Below are positions 1 to 7,966 of a stretch of DNA of 30,000 nt, piece after piece. Origin of the DNA: Prorocentrum cordatum (taxonomy: Eukaryota; Sar; Dinophyceae; Prorocentrales; Prorocentraceae); NCBI GenBank assembly GCA_963575745.1, contig CAUYUJ010001734.1, forward strand, positions 1-30,000, read 5' to 3'. The translations under genes were made by a program, and so were the position numbers. Under the pieces are notes generated by a model that did not search any database, had not been told where the DNA came from, and was given only the letters and a program-made list of their open reading frames with translations. Position 1 is the first letter of the stretch; each line of letters starts with the position of its first letter.

Positions 1-151
1 GGGCGTGTCCTTCTACAGGAGGAATATTCAAAAATAGAAAAGAAATAGTCTGGAGACGAATTGTTGAATCTTTCTGATAATTTCGGAACATTTTTGAATA
101 TTCCCATTCTTTCTTTCAAAATCTGCCTGTAGGAGGACGTTCCCGACCTAA
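1..151. mobile_element. TIR-type MITE, copy 1 (left end cut by window edge)
   Basis: A non-coding, AT-rich element whose ends are inverted repeats. The window opens with GGGCGTGTCCTTCTACAGG, and the right end (126-151) is its reverse complement with few changes, finishing in CCCGACCTAA. The first ~7 bases of the left end lie outside the window. The same ends and a similar interior occur at 20252-20411 and, split, at 28023-29511, so this is a dispersed family of about 160 bp. It encodes no protein and would depend on a transposase made elsewhere. Confidence 0.75.
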
Positions 152-293
152 CATTGCTCCTGTGAAGCCCGCCGCCCCCCCCCCATTCCGGCCTGCCATC
201 GCCTGGCGCGGCGGTCCTGTGGGGGCCACGGCGAGCCTTGGCAATTCACGCGGGTGTGGAGGGAAACCGATTCGCGCCCCAGACATCCGACGT

Positions 294-295
<2 letters not shown>

Positions 296-334
<39 letters not shown>

Positions 335-410
335 TGCTGTCGTCGTCGTCGTCGTCGTCGCCGTCGTCTTCGTCGTCGTTTTCGTCGTCGTCGTCGTCGT
401 TGTCGTCGTT
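296..410. repeat. (TCG)n microsatellite
   Basis: An imperfect TCG/GTC trinucleotide run with a few TTG and CCG interruptions. It keeps several frames open, giving poly-Ser, poly-Val, poly-Arg or poly-Asp readings; none has other support for being a protein. Confidence 0.9.
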
Positions 411-929
411 CGAGGTTTTCGGATGTCTGCGTAGGTTCACGAGCGTTTCCAGCCTCCGGACGCGTTCTTGCAGCTGCGCCTGGCCGAGCGCGTCCCAGGG
501 GTGCCCGAGCTGTCCAAACGGCCAGTCGGGAGAGGCCCGAGTCAAGAGTCGGACGAAAAGCTTCGGCGCGTCGTGAGTTATAAGCGGCGGAGTTTTTCCT
601 CGCTATCGGCCTCCAGGGGCAATTTGCAGGACCCGGGGCCGTCAGACAACGACTCGGGGCGAAACACTGGACCTGTGAGGACTTTCAGGGACCCCGCATT
701 GAACGCTGCGCGGCCGCCGCGCAGGTGAAGGATGGAAAAAGCACTGGCGCCCCCCCACTGGCTCCTGCGCACCCCTCCAGTTTGTTAATGCAGGGCCAAG
801 CGGCCGGAGGGGCAGCGGGAAGCCTGGGCCGGGCCCCTGCCGGGAACGCGTGGAGTCCGAGCATCACCATTCGGGGGCTCCCGAACTGTGCGGTGACCGC
901 ACCACGTGGTGAGTCAGCCTGGATTCGGG
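411..929. other. Non-coding GC-rich stretch with one dispersed-repeat copy
   Basis: No gene is recognisable. About 575-680 matches the dispersed repeat seen at 1072, 3540, 4815, 14818 and 19945: a TTTTTC start, CGGCCTCCAGGGG, then GGGGCCGTC and AACGACTCGGGGCG. Short ORFs here have no coding character. Confidence 0.5.
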
Positions 930-1065
930 GTCACCACGCGGTCTTGGGACTCGGGTCCTTCTCCGAGGATGCCTCGGGCGACTGGGGCCCACAGGGTCCC
1001 AAGACCGTGCAGTGACGGACCGCGCGGTGAGGTCGTTGGGGATTCGTCACCACGCGGTCCGTCAC
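930..1065. repeat. Stacked palindromes
   Basis: Two adjacent inverted repeats. The first pairs 930-950 (core GGTCTTGGGAC) with 996-1015 (core GTCCCAAGACC). The second pairs 1012-1030 (GTGACGGACCGCGCGGTGA) with 1047-1065, its reverse complement with one mismatch, leaving a 16-base loop. A short palindrome, ACCACGTGGT, sits just upstream at 901-910. The repeated CACCACGCGGTC words suggest local duplication and inversion. Confidence 0.7.
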
Positions 1066-1071
1066 CACACG

Positions 1072-1190
1072 GGTCGTTTTTCGGCCTCTGGGGCCCTCGC
1101 CGGGCCGCAGGACCGTCCAAGAACGACTCGGGATTTGAAAAGCTGGTCTCGGAGAGCGGGTCGCGACTTCCAGAAATCTGGACGTCGCAT
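1072..1190. repeat. Dispersed GGCCTC-GGGGGCCCTC repeat copy
   Basis: It starts TTTTTCGGCCTCTGGGGCCC, continues with a GGGCC block and ends in AACGACTCGGGA. It matches 3550-3620 closely and 575-680 and 4815-4890 more loosely. No coding function is apparent. Confidence 0.55.
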
Positions 1191-1715
1191 GTCTGGGTCC
1201 ACATCCACCGCTTCGGGGTCGTGCCCCGGGATCTCGAGGAGTGGTTGGTGTGGATACCCGCCCGCCCGCACGCGTGGGCGGAGGTCCATGTATCCACCGC
1301 CCCCCTGAGTTTCCGGGCCACGACCCCGCGGCAGTGGAAATGTAAGTACGTCTTTTGGCAATGCTTCTTCGTGCTGCCGTGAGGTTTGACGAGCCCCGCG
1401 CGAAGCACATTCGGGCAGCCCCAGCCTGTAGAGGTCCCCAGAGAACGCTCCGCGCCCATGACAGTTTCCTTGCGCGAGTCCTCGAATCCCCGCGCCCCCC
1501 CCGCGCAGAATACTCGCGCGCCAATTTTGAATCTCGCCCGGGAAAAAAGCAATCTGATCGCATGGTTGCTCGCGTCGCCACGTGAAGCTGGCGTGAAACA
1601 CGCGTGCTTCGGTTTATTGGTTACTGCGCTCGCAGCTGGGTATCCGTTGCTCAGGTATAACTTCATGGACGACTGGGGGTGTGGAAGAGGAACGATACGA
1701 GCAGGATAAAGTGCC
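1191..1715. other. Unique-looking GC-rich sequence, no gene recognised
   Basis: Open frames exist on both strands (one on the minus strand is 270 codons long, 914-1726). They overlap each other and run across the upstream palindromes, and the translations match nothing I recognise. I see no splice-bounded exon. Confidence 0.4.
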
Positions 1716-2951
1716 CAGGTCCACACTTCGCCCCGAACGCTTGGTACCCCTGTCTAATTCCTGTCTCGTTCGCTCCGGACGCTTGGCTTTCGTTTTTAGT
1801 TCTTGCCGAAATTCCCCCCGAACGCTTGATTTTCGTTACTCGTTCCTGCCTAATTCGCCCAGGGCGCCTGGTTTTCTGTATTATTCTTGCGTAATTCGCC
1901 CCTAACGCTGAGTTACCCTGCCTACTTCTTGCTCAAATCGCCGCGAACGCTTGGTTTTCCTACCCACTTTCTGCCCGATTCGCCCCGAACGTTTGGTTTT
2001 CCTGCGTAATTCCTGCCGAATTCGCTCCGAACGCTGGGTTTGTTGTATTTCATTCCTGCCTCATTCGCCCTGAACGTTCGGTTTTGCTGCGTAATTCCTG
2101 CCCTGAGTTTCCTGTTTTATTCCTGCTTGATTCGCTCCGAACGCGTGGTTTTCCCGTAGAATTCCGGATTACGAGCACTTGTCTGTCTTATTAAATTCCT
2201 GCATAATTCCCTCCGAGCGTTTCGTTTTCCTGCCTAATTTCTGGTTCATCCGCCCCGAACGCTGAGCCTCCTGGTGCAGTTCTTGCCTCATTCGCCTGGA
2301 GCGCTTGGGTTTCTTGTTTCATTTCTGTTGACTTCGCCCCGAACGTTGGGCTGTCCTGTTTGATTCCTGCCAGATTCGCCCCGGACGCTTGGTTTTCTTG
2401 TTCAATTCCTGCCCGAGTCGCTCCGGATGTTATGCTTTCCTCCCCAATTCCTGTCCAATTCGCCCCGGACGCTGGGTTTTCCTTGATTCACTCGTGCTTC
2501 ATTCGCCCCGAACTTGTTTTCCCTTTGAAATGCCTGCTTGATTCGCTCGAGCACTGGGTTTTCCCGTTGACTTCCTGCCTAATCCGCCTTGCGCGCTTTG
2601 TATTTTGTCTTGTTCCTGCTCAATTCGCTACGAACGGTCGGTTTTCCGGTTGAATGAATGCCAAGGTCGCCCCAAACGTTTTGTTTTTCGGTTTAATTCT
2701 TGATCAATTCGCCCCGAACGTTTGGTTTTTAGTGCTGCATCCTGTTCAATTCGCCCCGAACGCTTGGTTTTCATTTTGTTCAATTTGCCCCAGAAGCTTG
2801 GTTTTCCCGCCTACCTTTTGCTTTTAGCCCGAACGTTTTTAGTTTTTCTGGTTATTTCCTGCTTCCCTCGCCCCGATTAGTTCCTGCTTCCTTCGCCCCG
2901 GAAGCTTGGCTTCCCTGCTCATGAATCCTGCTTCACTCGTCCCGGGCGTTT
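1716..2951. repeat. Degenerate ~42-bp minisatellite, first block
   Basis: About thirty tandem, diverged copies of a 41-43 bp unit with the core TTCGCCCCGAACGCTTGG, followed by TTTTCCTG and an ATTCCTGCC word. Core positions near 1735, 1776, 1819, 1861, 1901, 1945, 1986, 2029 and 2070 show the period. The array resumes at about 4100-4320 after a block of inserted elements. Confidence 0.85.
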
Positions 2952-3126
2952 AGTGTTCCGGTACTTTACCCCACGCGTGCGTGGGGCGCGCAAGCATTCA
3001 GATCCCGCCGCGGGGCGTCGCCGCGGCGGGCCCGGGACCCCGCGGGGACGTGGTCATCCCTGCGGGGGCCCCCGTTGCCTCGCGTCCTGGGCCGCGATTG
3101 GGAGGGGACGCGGGAGGGGGAGGACC
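2952..3126. other. GC-rich insert next to the minisatellite
   Basis: Very G+C-rich sequence breaking the minisatellite, with internal complementary words (GCCGCGGCGGGC, CCCCGCGGGG). No gene is seen. With the next three elements it forms a ~1.15-kb insertion into the minisatellite. Confidence 0.45.
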
Positions 3127-3270
3127 CTGACCTTCCAGGAGGGCTAAAAAATAGCACCCGACCTAAAAACCTATCCCAGAGCTAGTCTACGTCTTTGTTT
3201 TAGGCTGTTTCGTTTAGATTTTTAGGTTTTTAGGACTCCAGTGCTAAAAAATAGCTCTCTGGAAGGTCAG
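3127..3270. mobile_element. Small fold-back element (CTGACCTTCCAG ends)
   Basis: Arms at 3127-3157 and 3241-3270 are near-perfect reverse complements, starting CTGACCTTCCAG and ending in a TAAAAAATAGC block. A second nested pair, CCTAAAAACC near 3170 and TAGGTTTTTAGG near 3224, extends the hairpin inward. It is about 144 bp, AT-rich inside and non-coding, fitting a MITE or fold-back element. Confidence 0.7.
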
Positions 3271-3540
3271 GGGAGGAGGGGAGGGGGCGGTGGGGGAGGG
3301 CGCAGGCCAGGTGCGGGGAGGCGGGGGGCGTGCCGTTTGGGGGGTGAGAGCTGCGGGAAGGGCCGCTCTCTGCCGGGAAGCCCAGCCCAGCGCGTGGCCG
3401 GCGCCGGGGCCGGGGACGGGCTGGAGAGGGCCCGCGGCCGGAAGGGGGACCGCGCCGGGGGAGAAGCTGGGCAGATCTAGGCTCATGATGTTCCAACCTA
3501 CTTCCCAGACCCCCTCGAGTAATGAAAAAATCATGACGGG
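3271..3540. other. GC-rich non-coding spacer
   Basis: Purine-rich, G-run-rich sequence with overlapping open frames on both strands (up to 115 codons) but no recognisable protein. Confidence 0.4.
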
Positions 3541-3650
3541 AGGTTTTTCCTAATTTTCGGCCTCCGGGGGCCCTCACCGGGCCTCGGGAGCGTCAAAAAA
3601 CGACTCAGGACGAGAAACCGGTCATGGGGAAAGGGTCGGGACCTCTGGGG
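3541..3650. repeat. Dispersed GGCCTC-GGGGGCCCTC repeat copy
   Basis: TTTTTCCTAATTTTCGGCCT, GGGGGCCCTCACCGGGCC and AACGACTCAGGACGAGAAAC follow one another, the same order as near 575 and 1072. It runs into a GGGACCTCTGGGGG block, which also occurs near 14886 and, more loosely, near 22950. Confidence 0.55.
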
Positions 3651-3652
3651 GT

Positions 3653-3679
3653 CGACGTAATGAAAAAATCATTACGTCG
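3653..3679. other. Perfect hairpin, 11-bp arms
   Basis: CGACGTAATGA at 3653-3663 and TCATTACGTCG at 3669-3679 are exact reverse complements around an AAAAA loop. A weaker relative, TAATGAAAAAATCATGACG, lies near 3520. With no neighbouring gene there is no reason to call it a terminator. Confidence 0.7.
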
Positions 3680-3876
3680 GGGGTCTGGGTTCAGCGCCCT
3701 GATCACCATAAAGATTTTCGAGCACCAGGAAAGCACCGATATTGGAGGGTTTTCACGTGTCGGGCCCTGGGAGACACTCGTTCGACACTGTTTCGACACT
3801 GTTTCGACACTTTTCCGGGCGCTCGAAATTATTTCTGGGATGTTGGTCGTAAGTACGATGGGAACAACATAAAATT
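3680..3876. other. Non-coding spacer with a 13-bp tandem repeat
   Basis: Around 3783-3811 the word TTCGACACTG recurs three times at 13-bp spacing. No gene is recognised in the rest. Confidence 0.45.
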
Positions 3877-4095
3877 AGGCTTCCGAGGTGGGGTCGGAGT
3901 AGATGGGGTTGGAGGATCGTGCCGCATCGCCGATGCATCGCCGATGCGGCTCGATGTGAAGCCCGATTTGCTTCGCGTCGACGTCGACGATGCATCGCCG
4001 GTGCATCGCCGATGCAACGCCGCTGCATCGTGGATGTATCGGCGATGCGGCGCGATCCTCCGACCCCATCTGCTCCGACCCCATCTAGGAGGCCT
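3877..4095. mobile_element. GATGCATCG fold-back element, copy A
   Basis: A ~219-bp element with ~55-60 bp terminal inverted repeats. The left arm runs AGGC..GGGGTCGGAGTAGATGGG..; the right arm ends CCCCATCTAGGAGGCCT. Both lead into GCCGCATCGCCGATGC. The centre is made of short GATGCATCGCC-type words that are themselves palindromic. Copies B (5177-5404) and C (19251-19500) share ends and centre. Its right end abuts the resumed minisatellite. No target-site duplication is obvious. Confidence 0.85.
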
Positions 4096-4325
4096 CTACT
4101 AAATCGTTTCCTGCTTCATTCCTGATTGGTTTTCGCCGATTTCCTCCCGAATGCTCGGTGGTCGCTGCGTATCAGTTCCTATACGTAATTCGGCCGGAAC
4201 GTTTGGTTGTTCTGCCTCATTCCTGCCTGATTCGCTCCGAAAATTTAGGTGTCCTGCATACTTCCTGCTCAATTCCTACTTAATTCGCTTAGAACGGTGG
4301 GCTTTCTGGTTCAATCTTTCTTACC
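4096..4325. repeat. ~42-bp minisatellite, second block
   Basis: About five further copies of the unit seen at 1716-2951 (TTCGCTCCGAA, ATTCCTGCCTGATTCG and TTCGCTTAGAACG words), in the same orientation. This shows that the DNA between was inserted into one array. Confidence 0.7.
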
Positions 4326-4814
4326 CAGCTCTGCAAGGCGGCTGCGCGACGACGACGACGAGGGCGACGACGAGGATGAATAGAGAGGACGTCGTGTTCT
4401 TGAGGGCGATGAGCTCCATCTGGACAGCTTTGGGAAGCGCCAGGAACTTGTGTAGAACTCTGAATGCCTCCGCCCCCGCCGAAAATCTCTGGACGCTCTG
4501 TTTCTCCTCCAATCATCCCTCCTCCCTCCGCCTTCCTCTCTCCTCCCTCCGCCCGACCCCCTTCTACCTCCTCATTCCTCCGTCCATCTCCCTCCACATT
4601 CACTCCCCCGCCGACGAGTGGGCGTCAGGAAGGAACCCATCCACCTTCACCCTTCGTTCCCCATCCTTCCCTCCCTCCTCCCTCCCATCCACGTTCACTC
4701 TTTGTTCCCCATCCCTCTTTCTTCCTCCTCTACCCTCACACCCCTGTCTTTTCCTCCTCCTCTCATCTCCTGCCTCCGTCGCCTGGCGGCGCGCACGAGG
4801 GGGTGCCGTGATGG
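4326..4814. other. Pyrimidine-rich low-complexity sequence
   Basis: A short CGA trinucleotide run near 4348-4375, then about 270 bp of CCTCC/TTCCTCC sequence (4500-4780). Several overlapping Pro/Ser/Phe-rich frames stay open because of composition only. Confidence 0.55.
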
Positions 4815-4893
4815 AATTTCGCCCGGGGGCTTCACTAATTTTGAGTTTCCGGGGGCCCTCACTGGGTTCCAGGAACGTGGGCCAGAAATATTC
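4815..4893. repeat. Dispersed GGCCTC-GGGGGCCCTC repeat copy
   Basis: ACTAATTTTGAGTTTCCGGG, GGGGGCCCTCACTGGG and GGAACG follow in the order of the copy at 3541. It is more diverged and truncated on the right. Confidence 0.45.
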
Positions 4894-4914
4894 AGGATCA
4901 ATCAGCTTGCCCTA

Positions 4915-5046
4915 AGGAGGAGGAGAAGGAGGAGGAGGAGGAGGAGGAGGAAGAGGGAGGAATGAGGGGAGGAGGAGGATGAGGAGGAGGAGGAGCAGGA
5001 GGAGGAGGAGGAGGAGGAGCAGGAGGAGGAGGAGGAGGAGGTGGGA
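4915..5046. repeat. (GGA)n microsatellite
   Basis: A GAG/AGG trinucleotide tract with occasional AAG, ATG and GCA interruptions. Confidence 0.9.
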
Positions 5047-5176
5047 GGGCGGGGGTCCATGTCTTGGGGGAGCCACGCCGTGGGAAAAGTCAGGTCGTCG
5101 GATGTGTGTCCAGATCGTGCTCCTCCGCCGCCGCAGGGCGGCCCGAGCGCGCTCCGAGCCGTGGGAACCACAGTCC

Positions 5177-5404
5177 AGGCCTCCTAGATCGGGTCGGAGT
5201 CGATGGGGTCGAAAGATCGCGCCGCATCGCCGATGCATTGGCGATGCGGCTCGATGCGGAGCCCGATTTTCCCCACGCCCACGTCGCAGATGCATCGTCG
5301 ACGTCGCCAGTGCATCGCCGATGCATCGCCGATACACTGGCGATGCATTGGCGATGCGGTGCGATCCTTCGACCCCGTCTACTCGGACCCCATCCGGGAG
5401 GCCT
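5177..5404. mobile_element. GATGCATCG fold-back element, copy B
   Basis: It starts AGGCCTCCTAGA and ends in the reverse complement-like GGGAGGCCT. The arms contain GGGGTCGA/GGGTCGGAG words and the interior repeated GATGCATCG..GCGATGC words. It is 228 bp long and matches copies A (3877) and C (19251). It has more point changes in the arms than copy C, suggesting an older insertion. Confidence 0.85.
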
Positions 5405-5454
5405 CCACACAGGGCAATTCAGTGGCACGCCTCGAAGGAGGACAGACCTGCACA

Positions 5455-5640
5455 AGCAGGGGCCCTCGGAGTTCCGTGCGGAGTTCCGTGCGGGTCGGTG
5501 CTCGGCTCCTCCCCCCCCCCTTGGTGCGCGGAGCGCGGCAGGGGCGGCGCAGGAGCCGCCAGGGGGGGGGGGGGGGCAGCGCCGACCCCAGAAGCCCGCC
5601 TCGGCTCCGGAGGTTCATGCTGTATGCCGATCTTTGCTCC
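5455..5640. mobile_element. GC-rich fold-back element, copy 1 (introner-like family)
   Basis: The left arm has GGAGTTCCGTGCGG..GGTCGGTGCTCGG and the right arm CAGCGCCGACCCCAGAAG..GCTCCGGAGGTTCATG. They fold back imperfectly around a GGGGCGGCGC/GGAGCCGCC centre. The same arm order (AACTT..GGAGTTCCGCGCGGATTT..., then the GGCGCC tip) is seen at 18950-19108, 25178-25352 and 25674-25852. This is the most diverged copy. It lies just upstream of a PPR-like exon fragment. Confidence 0.5.
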
Positions 5641-5725
5641 TCTCGCGTGCCCGTGTGGCCCTCCACGCCGCCACGATGTGCCGCGGAGGGGCCTGCGACT
5701 GGCGCTCGCGCTCCCGCCGCGCGGC

Positions 5726-5990
5726 GAGATGTGGCGAGCAGTCGTGGGGGCTGCGCCGAACACGGAGACGTTCGTGGCAGAGGTCGGCTCGTGTGCCAGG
5801 AGCCAGCGTTGGCAGCAGGCGCTGTCGTTGCTCGGCAGGGCCGAGGTGGCGAAGCTGGAGCCGTCACTGATGTGGTCATCGCGTTTTCCGTGCTGTGCCG
5901 GGCGGCGCACGCGCGAGTCGCGGCCGCGGCGCATTTTGTGGGTCCACAGCGCCTCCAGGCTTTCGCCAAGCTTGCGAAACAGCGCGAGAG
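5726..5990 (+). pseudogene. Frameshifted PPR exon fragment
   Basis: The frame containing VGSCARSQRWQQALSLLG is one recognisable dinoflagellate-type PPR motif (…C..S..WQQALSLL…A.LEP). After LEP the motif continues only in the next frame (DVVIAFSVLCRAAHARV…QRLQAFAKLAKQRE), so a one-base shift near 5872 is needed to keep it together. A possible splice donor, GAG|GTAATT, lies at 5990/5991, immediately before the GA microsatellite. It could be a decayed exon of the PPR gene found 10 kb downstream, a separate pseudogene, or a real exon with a sequencing error. The PPR identity is moderate; function is unlikely in this form. Confidence 0.45.
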
Positions 5991-5997
5991 GTAATTT

Positions 5998-6183
5998 AAG
6001 GAGAGAGAGAGAGAGAGATAAAGAGAGAGAGAGAGAGGGGGAGAGGGAGAGAGGAAGAGGGAGAGGGAGAGGGAAAGAGAGAGAGAGAGAGAATGGGATA
6101 GGGAGGGAGAGAGAGAGAGAGATAGCGAGAGAGATATAGAGAGAGAGAGAGAGAGAAATACCTAACGGGAGAGAGAGGGAGAG

Positions 6184-6223
<40 letters not shown>

Positions 6224-6320
6224 TATATAGAGAGAGAGGGAGATGAACATATACAGAGAGAGATAAGGCGTGCTATGGAGAGAATGAGAGGGGGAGAGAG
6301 AGAGAGAGAGCGCGATAAGA
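5998..6320. repeat. (GA)n microsatellite with internal (TA)n
   Basis: A long GAGAGA tract, interrupted by a TA dinucleotide run at about 6186-6220 and a few unique bases. Confidence 0.95.
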
Positions 6321-6414
6321 ATTTGGACATATTCTAGCACATATATAGATATAGCTATATTATATATAAATATAAAAAACACATCTTTATATCCATACGT
6401 AACTGCGCGTGTAG

Positions 6415-6955
6415 TTATGCATGTACGCGTACATGTACGTATGCATGTATGCATGTGCGTACATTTGTTTGTATGTATGTATGTATGTATGTGTGTATGT
6501 ATATATGTCTGTCTGTATGTATGTATGTATGTATGTATGTATACATGTAGACATATATGTATGTATGTATGCGTGCATGTGTGAATGCATGTATTCATGC
6601 ATACATCGAGTGGTACCCGATCTACACACATATGTATATAAGTGCACATACATATGCACATGTGCATACACCTATACATATATATGGCATATGTATGTCT
6701 GTATGGATGTATGCATGTCTACATGTCTGTATGTATACACGCATGCATACATGTTTGTAGGCTGTAATGCATGCATGCATGTACGCATATTTGCATGTAT
6801 GCATGTATGTATGTATGTATGCATGCGTGTATGAATTTAGTTATACTATACATATGTATATATATATATGTATATATGCATGTATGAATGTATGCATGCA
6901 TGCATGCGTGCATGCATGTATGTATATACGTATATATGTCTCTACACAGATGTAT
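6415..6955. repeat. Tetranucleotide (ATGT/ATGC) microsatellite
   Basis: ATGT, GTAT and TGCATGCA words fill this block. Because the repeat is not a multiple of three, it keeps most frames open with Met/Tyr/Cys/Val/His/Thr-rich readings, which are artefacts. Confidence 0.95.
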
Positions 6956-6963
6956 ACATTCAC

Positions 6964-6966
6964 AGG

Positions 6967-7009
<43 letters not shown>

Positions 7010-7070
7010 TGACACACACACACACATGTTTATGTTTACACGTGTATATGTATATATATATATATACATT
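6964..7070. repeat. (GA)n, (CA)n and (TA)n microsatellite cluster
   Basis: About 40 bp of GA, then a short CA run, then a TATA run to about 7066. Confidence 0.9.
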
Positions 7071-7144
7071 TGTACACACCAAATCTAAAGATACTACGGT
7101 ACACATTTCTTAAGGGCTTCGCCCTCTGCCGCCGCTGCGTGCCA

Positions 7145-7735
7145 GCCACTGTTGGAGCTTCTTGGACGCCGTGTTGGAGCCTCTTGGAGCATATTTTGGG
7201 TCTCGTGGGGGTCTCCTTGGGGCCTCCTAGGGGCCTCTCGGGGGACTCTTAGGGCCTCTTGGGGCCTTCCTGGGCCCTCCTGGGGCCCTCTCGGGGCGGA
7301 CAGGTCGAGTTTTCGGTCCGTGGACTCTCTTGGGCCTCTCTTGGGACCGTCTTGGGGCCCTTTTGGGCCGTCTGGGGTGCCTCTTGGACCGTCTTGGGGC
7401 CCTTTTCGGCCGCCGTGGGGCGATCTTGGGAACCTCTTGGTCCGTCTCTGAGCGTCGGAAAGCCGAAAAAGGCTAGAAGGCCAAAAACATCCAAAACCGT
7501 TACGGAAATTGTTGATTTTTGCTTCGTGGGGCCCTCTTGGGAGGCCTCTTGGAGGCCTCTTGGGTCGTCCTGGGAGCATCTTGGGCCGTCTTGAGGCCGT
7601 CGTGGGACATTTTCGGGCCATCTTGGGCCGTCTTGGCCTCCTGAGGCTGTCTTCGGAGCCTCTTCAGGTCATCTTGGAGGCCTCTCGGTCCGTTCTGGCC
7701 GCGCGGTGGCGTCACCATGAGAATCCTGGGGTGGC
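7145..7735. repeat. Degenerate GGCCTCTTGG-type repeats
   Basis: Words such as TCTTGGGGCC, GGCCTCTTGG and CCGTCTTGGGGCC recur roughly every 10-15 bases, with a non-repeat island at 7445-7535 (GGAAAGCCGAAAAAGG… to TTGATTTTTGC). Similar words appear in the PPR gene introns (16195-16250, 16845-16900, 21805-21930), so this is a genome-wide intronic or intergenic repeat style. Long frames on both strands read Gly/Pro/Arg-rich nonsense. Confidence 0.6.
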
Positions 7736-7966
7736 CCAGAGCAGCCAGGATTTGAGATTCAACCCCCCCGTGTGCTGTTTGGTGGCGCGGCGGAGCCCCC
7801 TAGCAGACAGTAAACATGAGGCAGGACACAGGACGGGAGAGAGAAAAGGCCAAACAACGCATGGGCACACAGAATACATCTCAGCAAACCGCACACAACA
7901 TCGCAGCCTTGCGCCCCTGGAGGGGGCCGGCGGAGAGATGTGTAATATGTGTATATACATGTGCAT

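Noticed and set aside
246-545. Minus-strand frame with a long poly-Asp run
   Set aside because: It is the translation of the (TCG)n tract; all overlapping frames are open for the same reason.
914-1726. 270-codon minus-strand frame
   Set aside because: It crosses the stacked palindromes and a dispersed repeat, overlaps open frames on both strands and matches no protein I recognise; high GC makes stops rare.
3653-3679. Rho-independent terminator
   Set aside because: The hairpin lies in eukaryotic intergenic DNA with no gene upstream and no T-run after it.
3753-4125. MHRRC-rich small frames
   Set aside because: They are translations of GATGCATCG words of a fold-back element and recur at every copy on both strands.
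5177-5404. Target-site duplications around GATGCATCG elements
   Set aside because: Flanks of all three copies were compared by eye; only 2-4 bases agree, which is not convincing.
5996-7088. Tyr/Cys/Met/His-rich frames
   Set aside because: They are products of GA and ATGT microsatellites, without any coding signature.
7094-7621. 175-codon Gly/Pro/Arg-rich minus-strand frame
   Set aside because: It arises from GGCCTCTTGG-type repeats, which are equally open on the plus strand.
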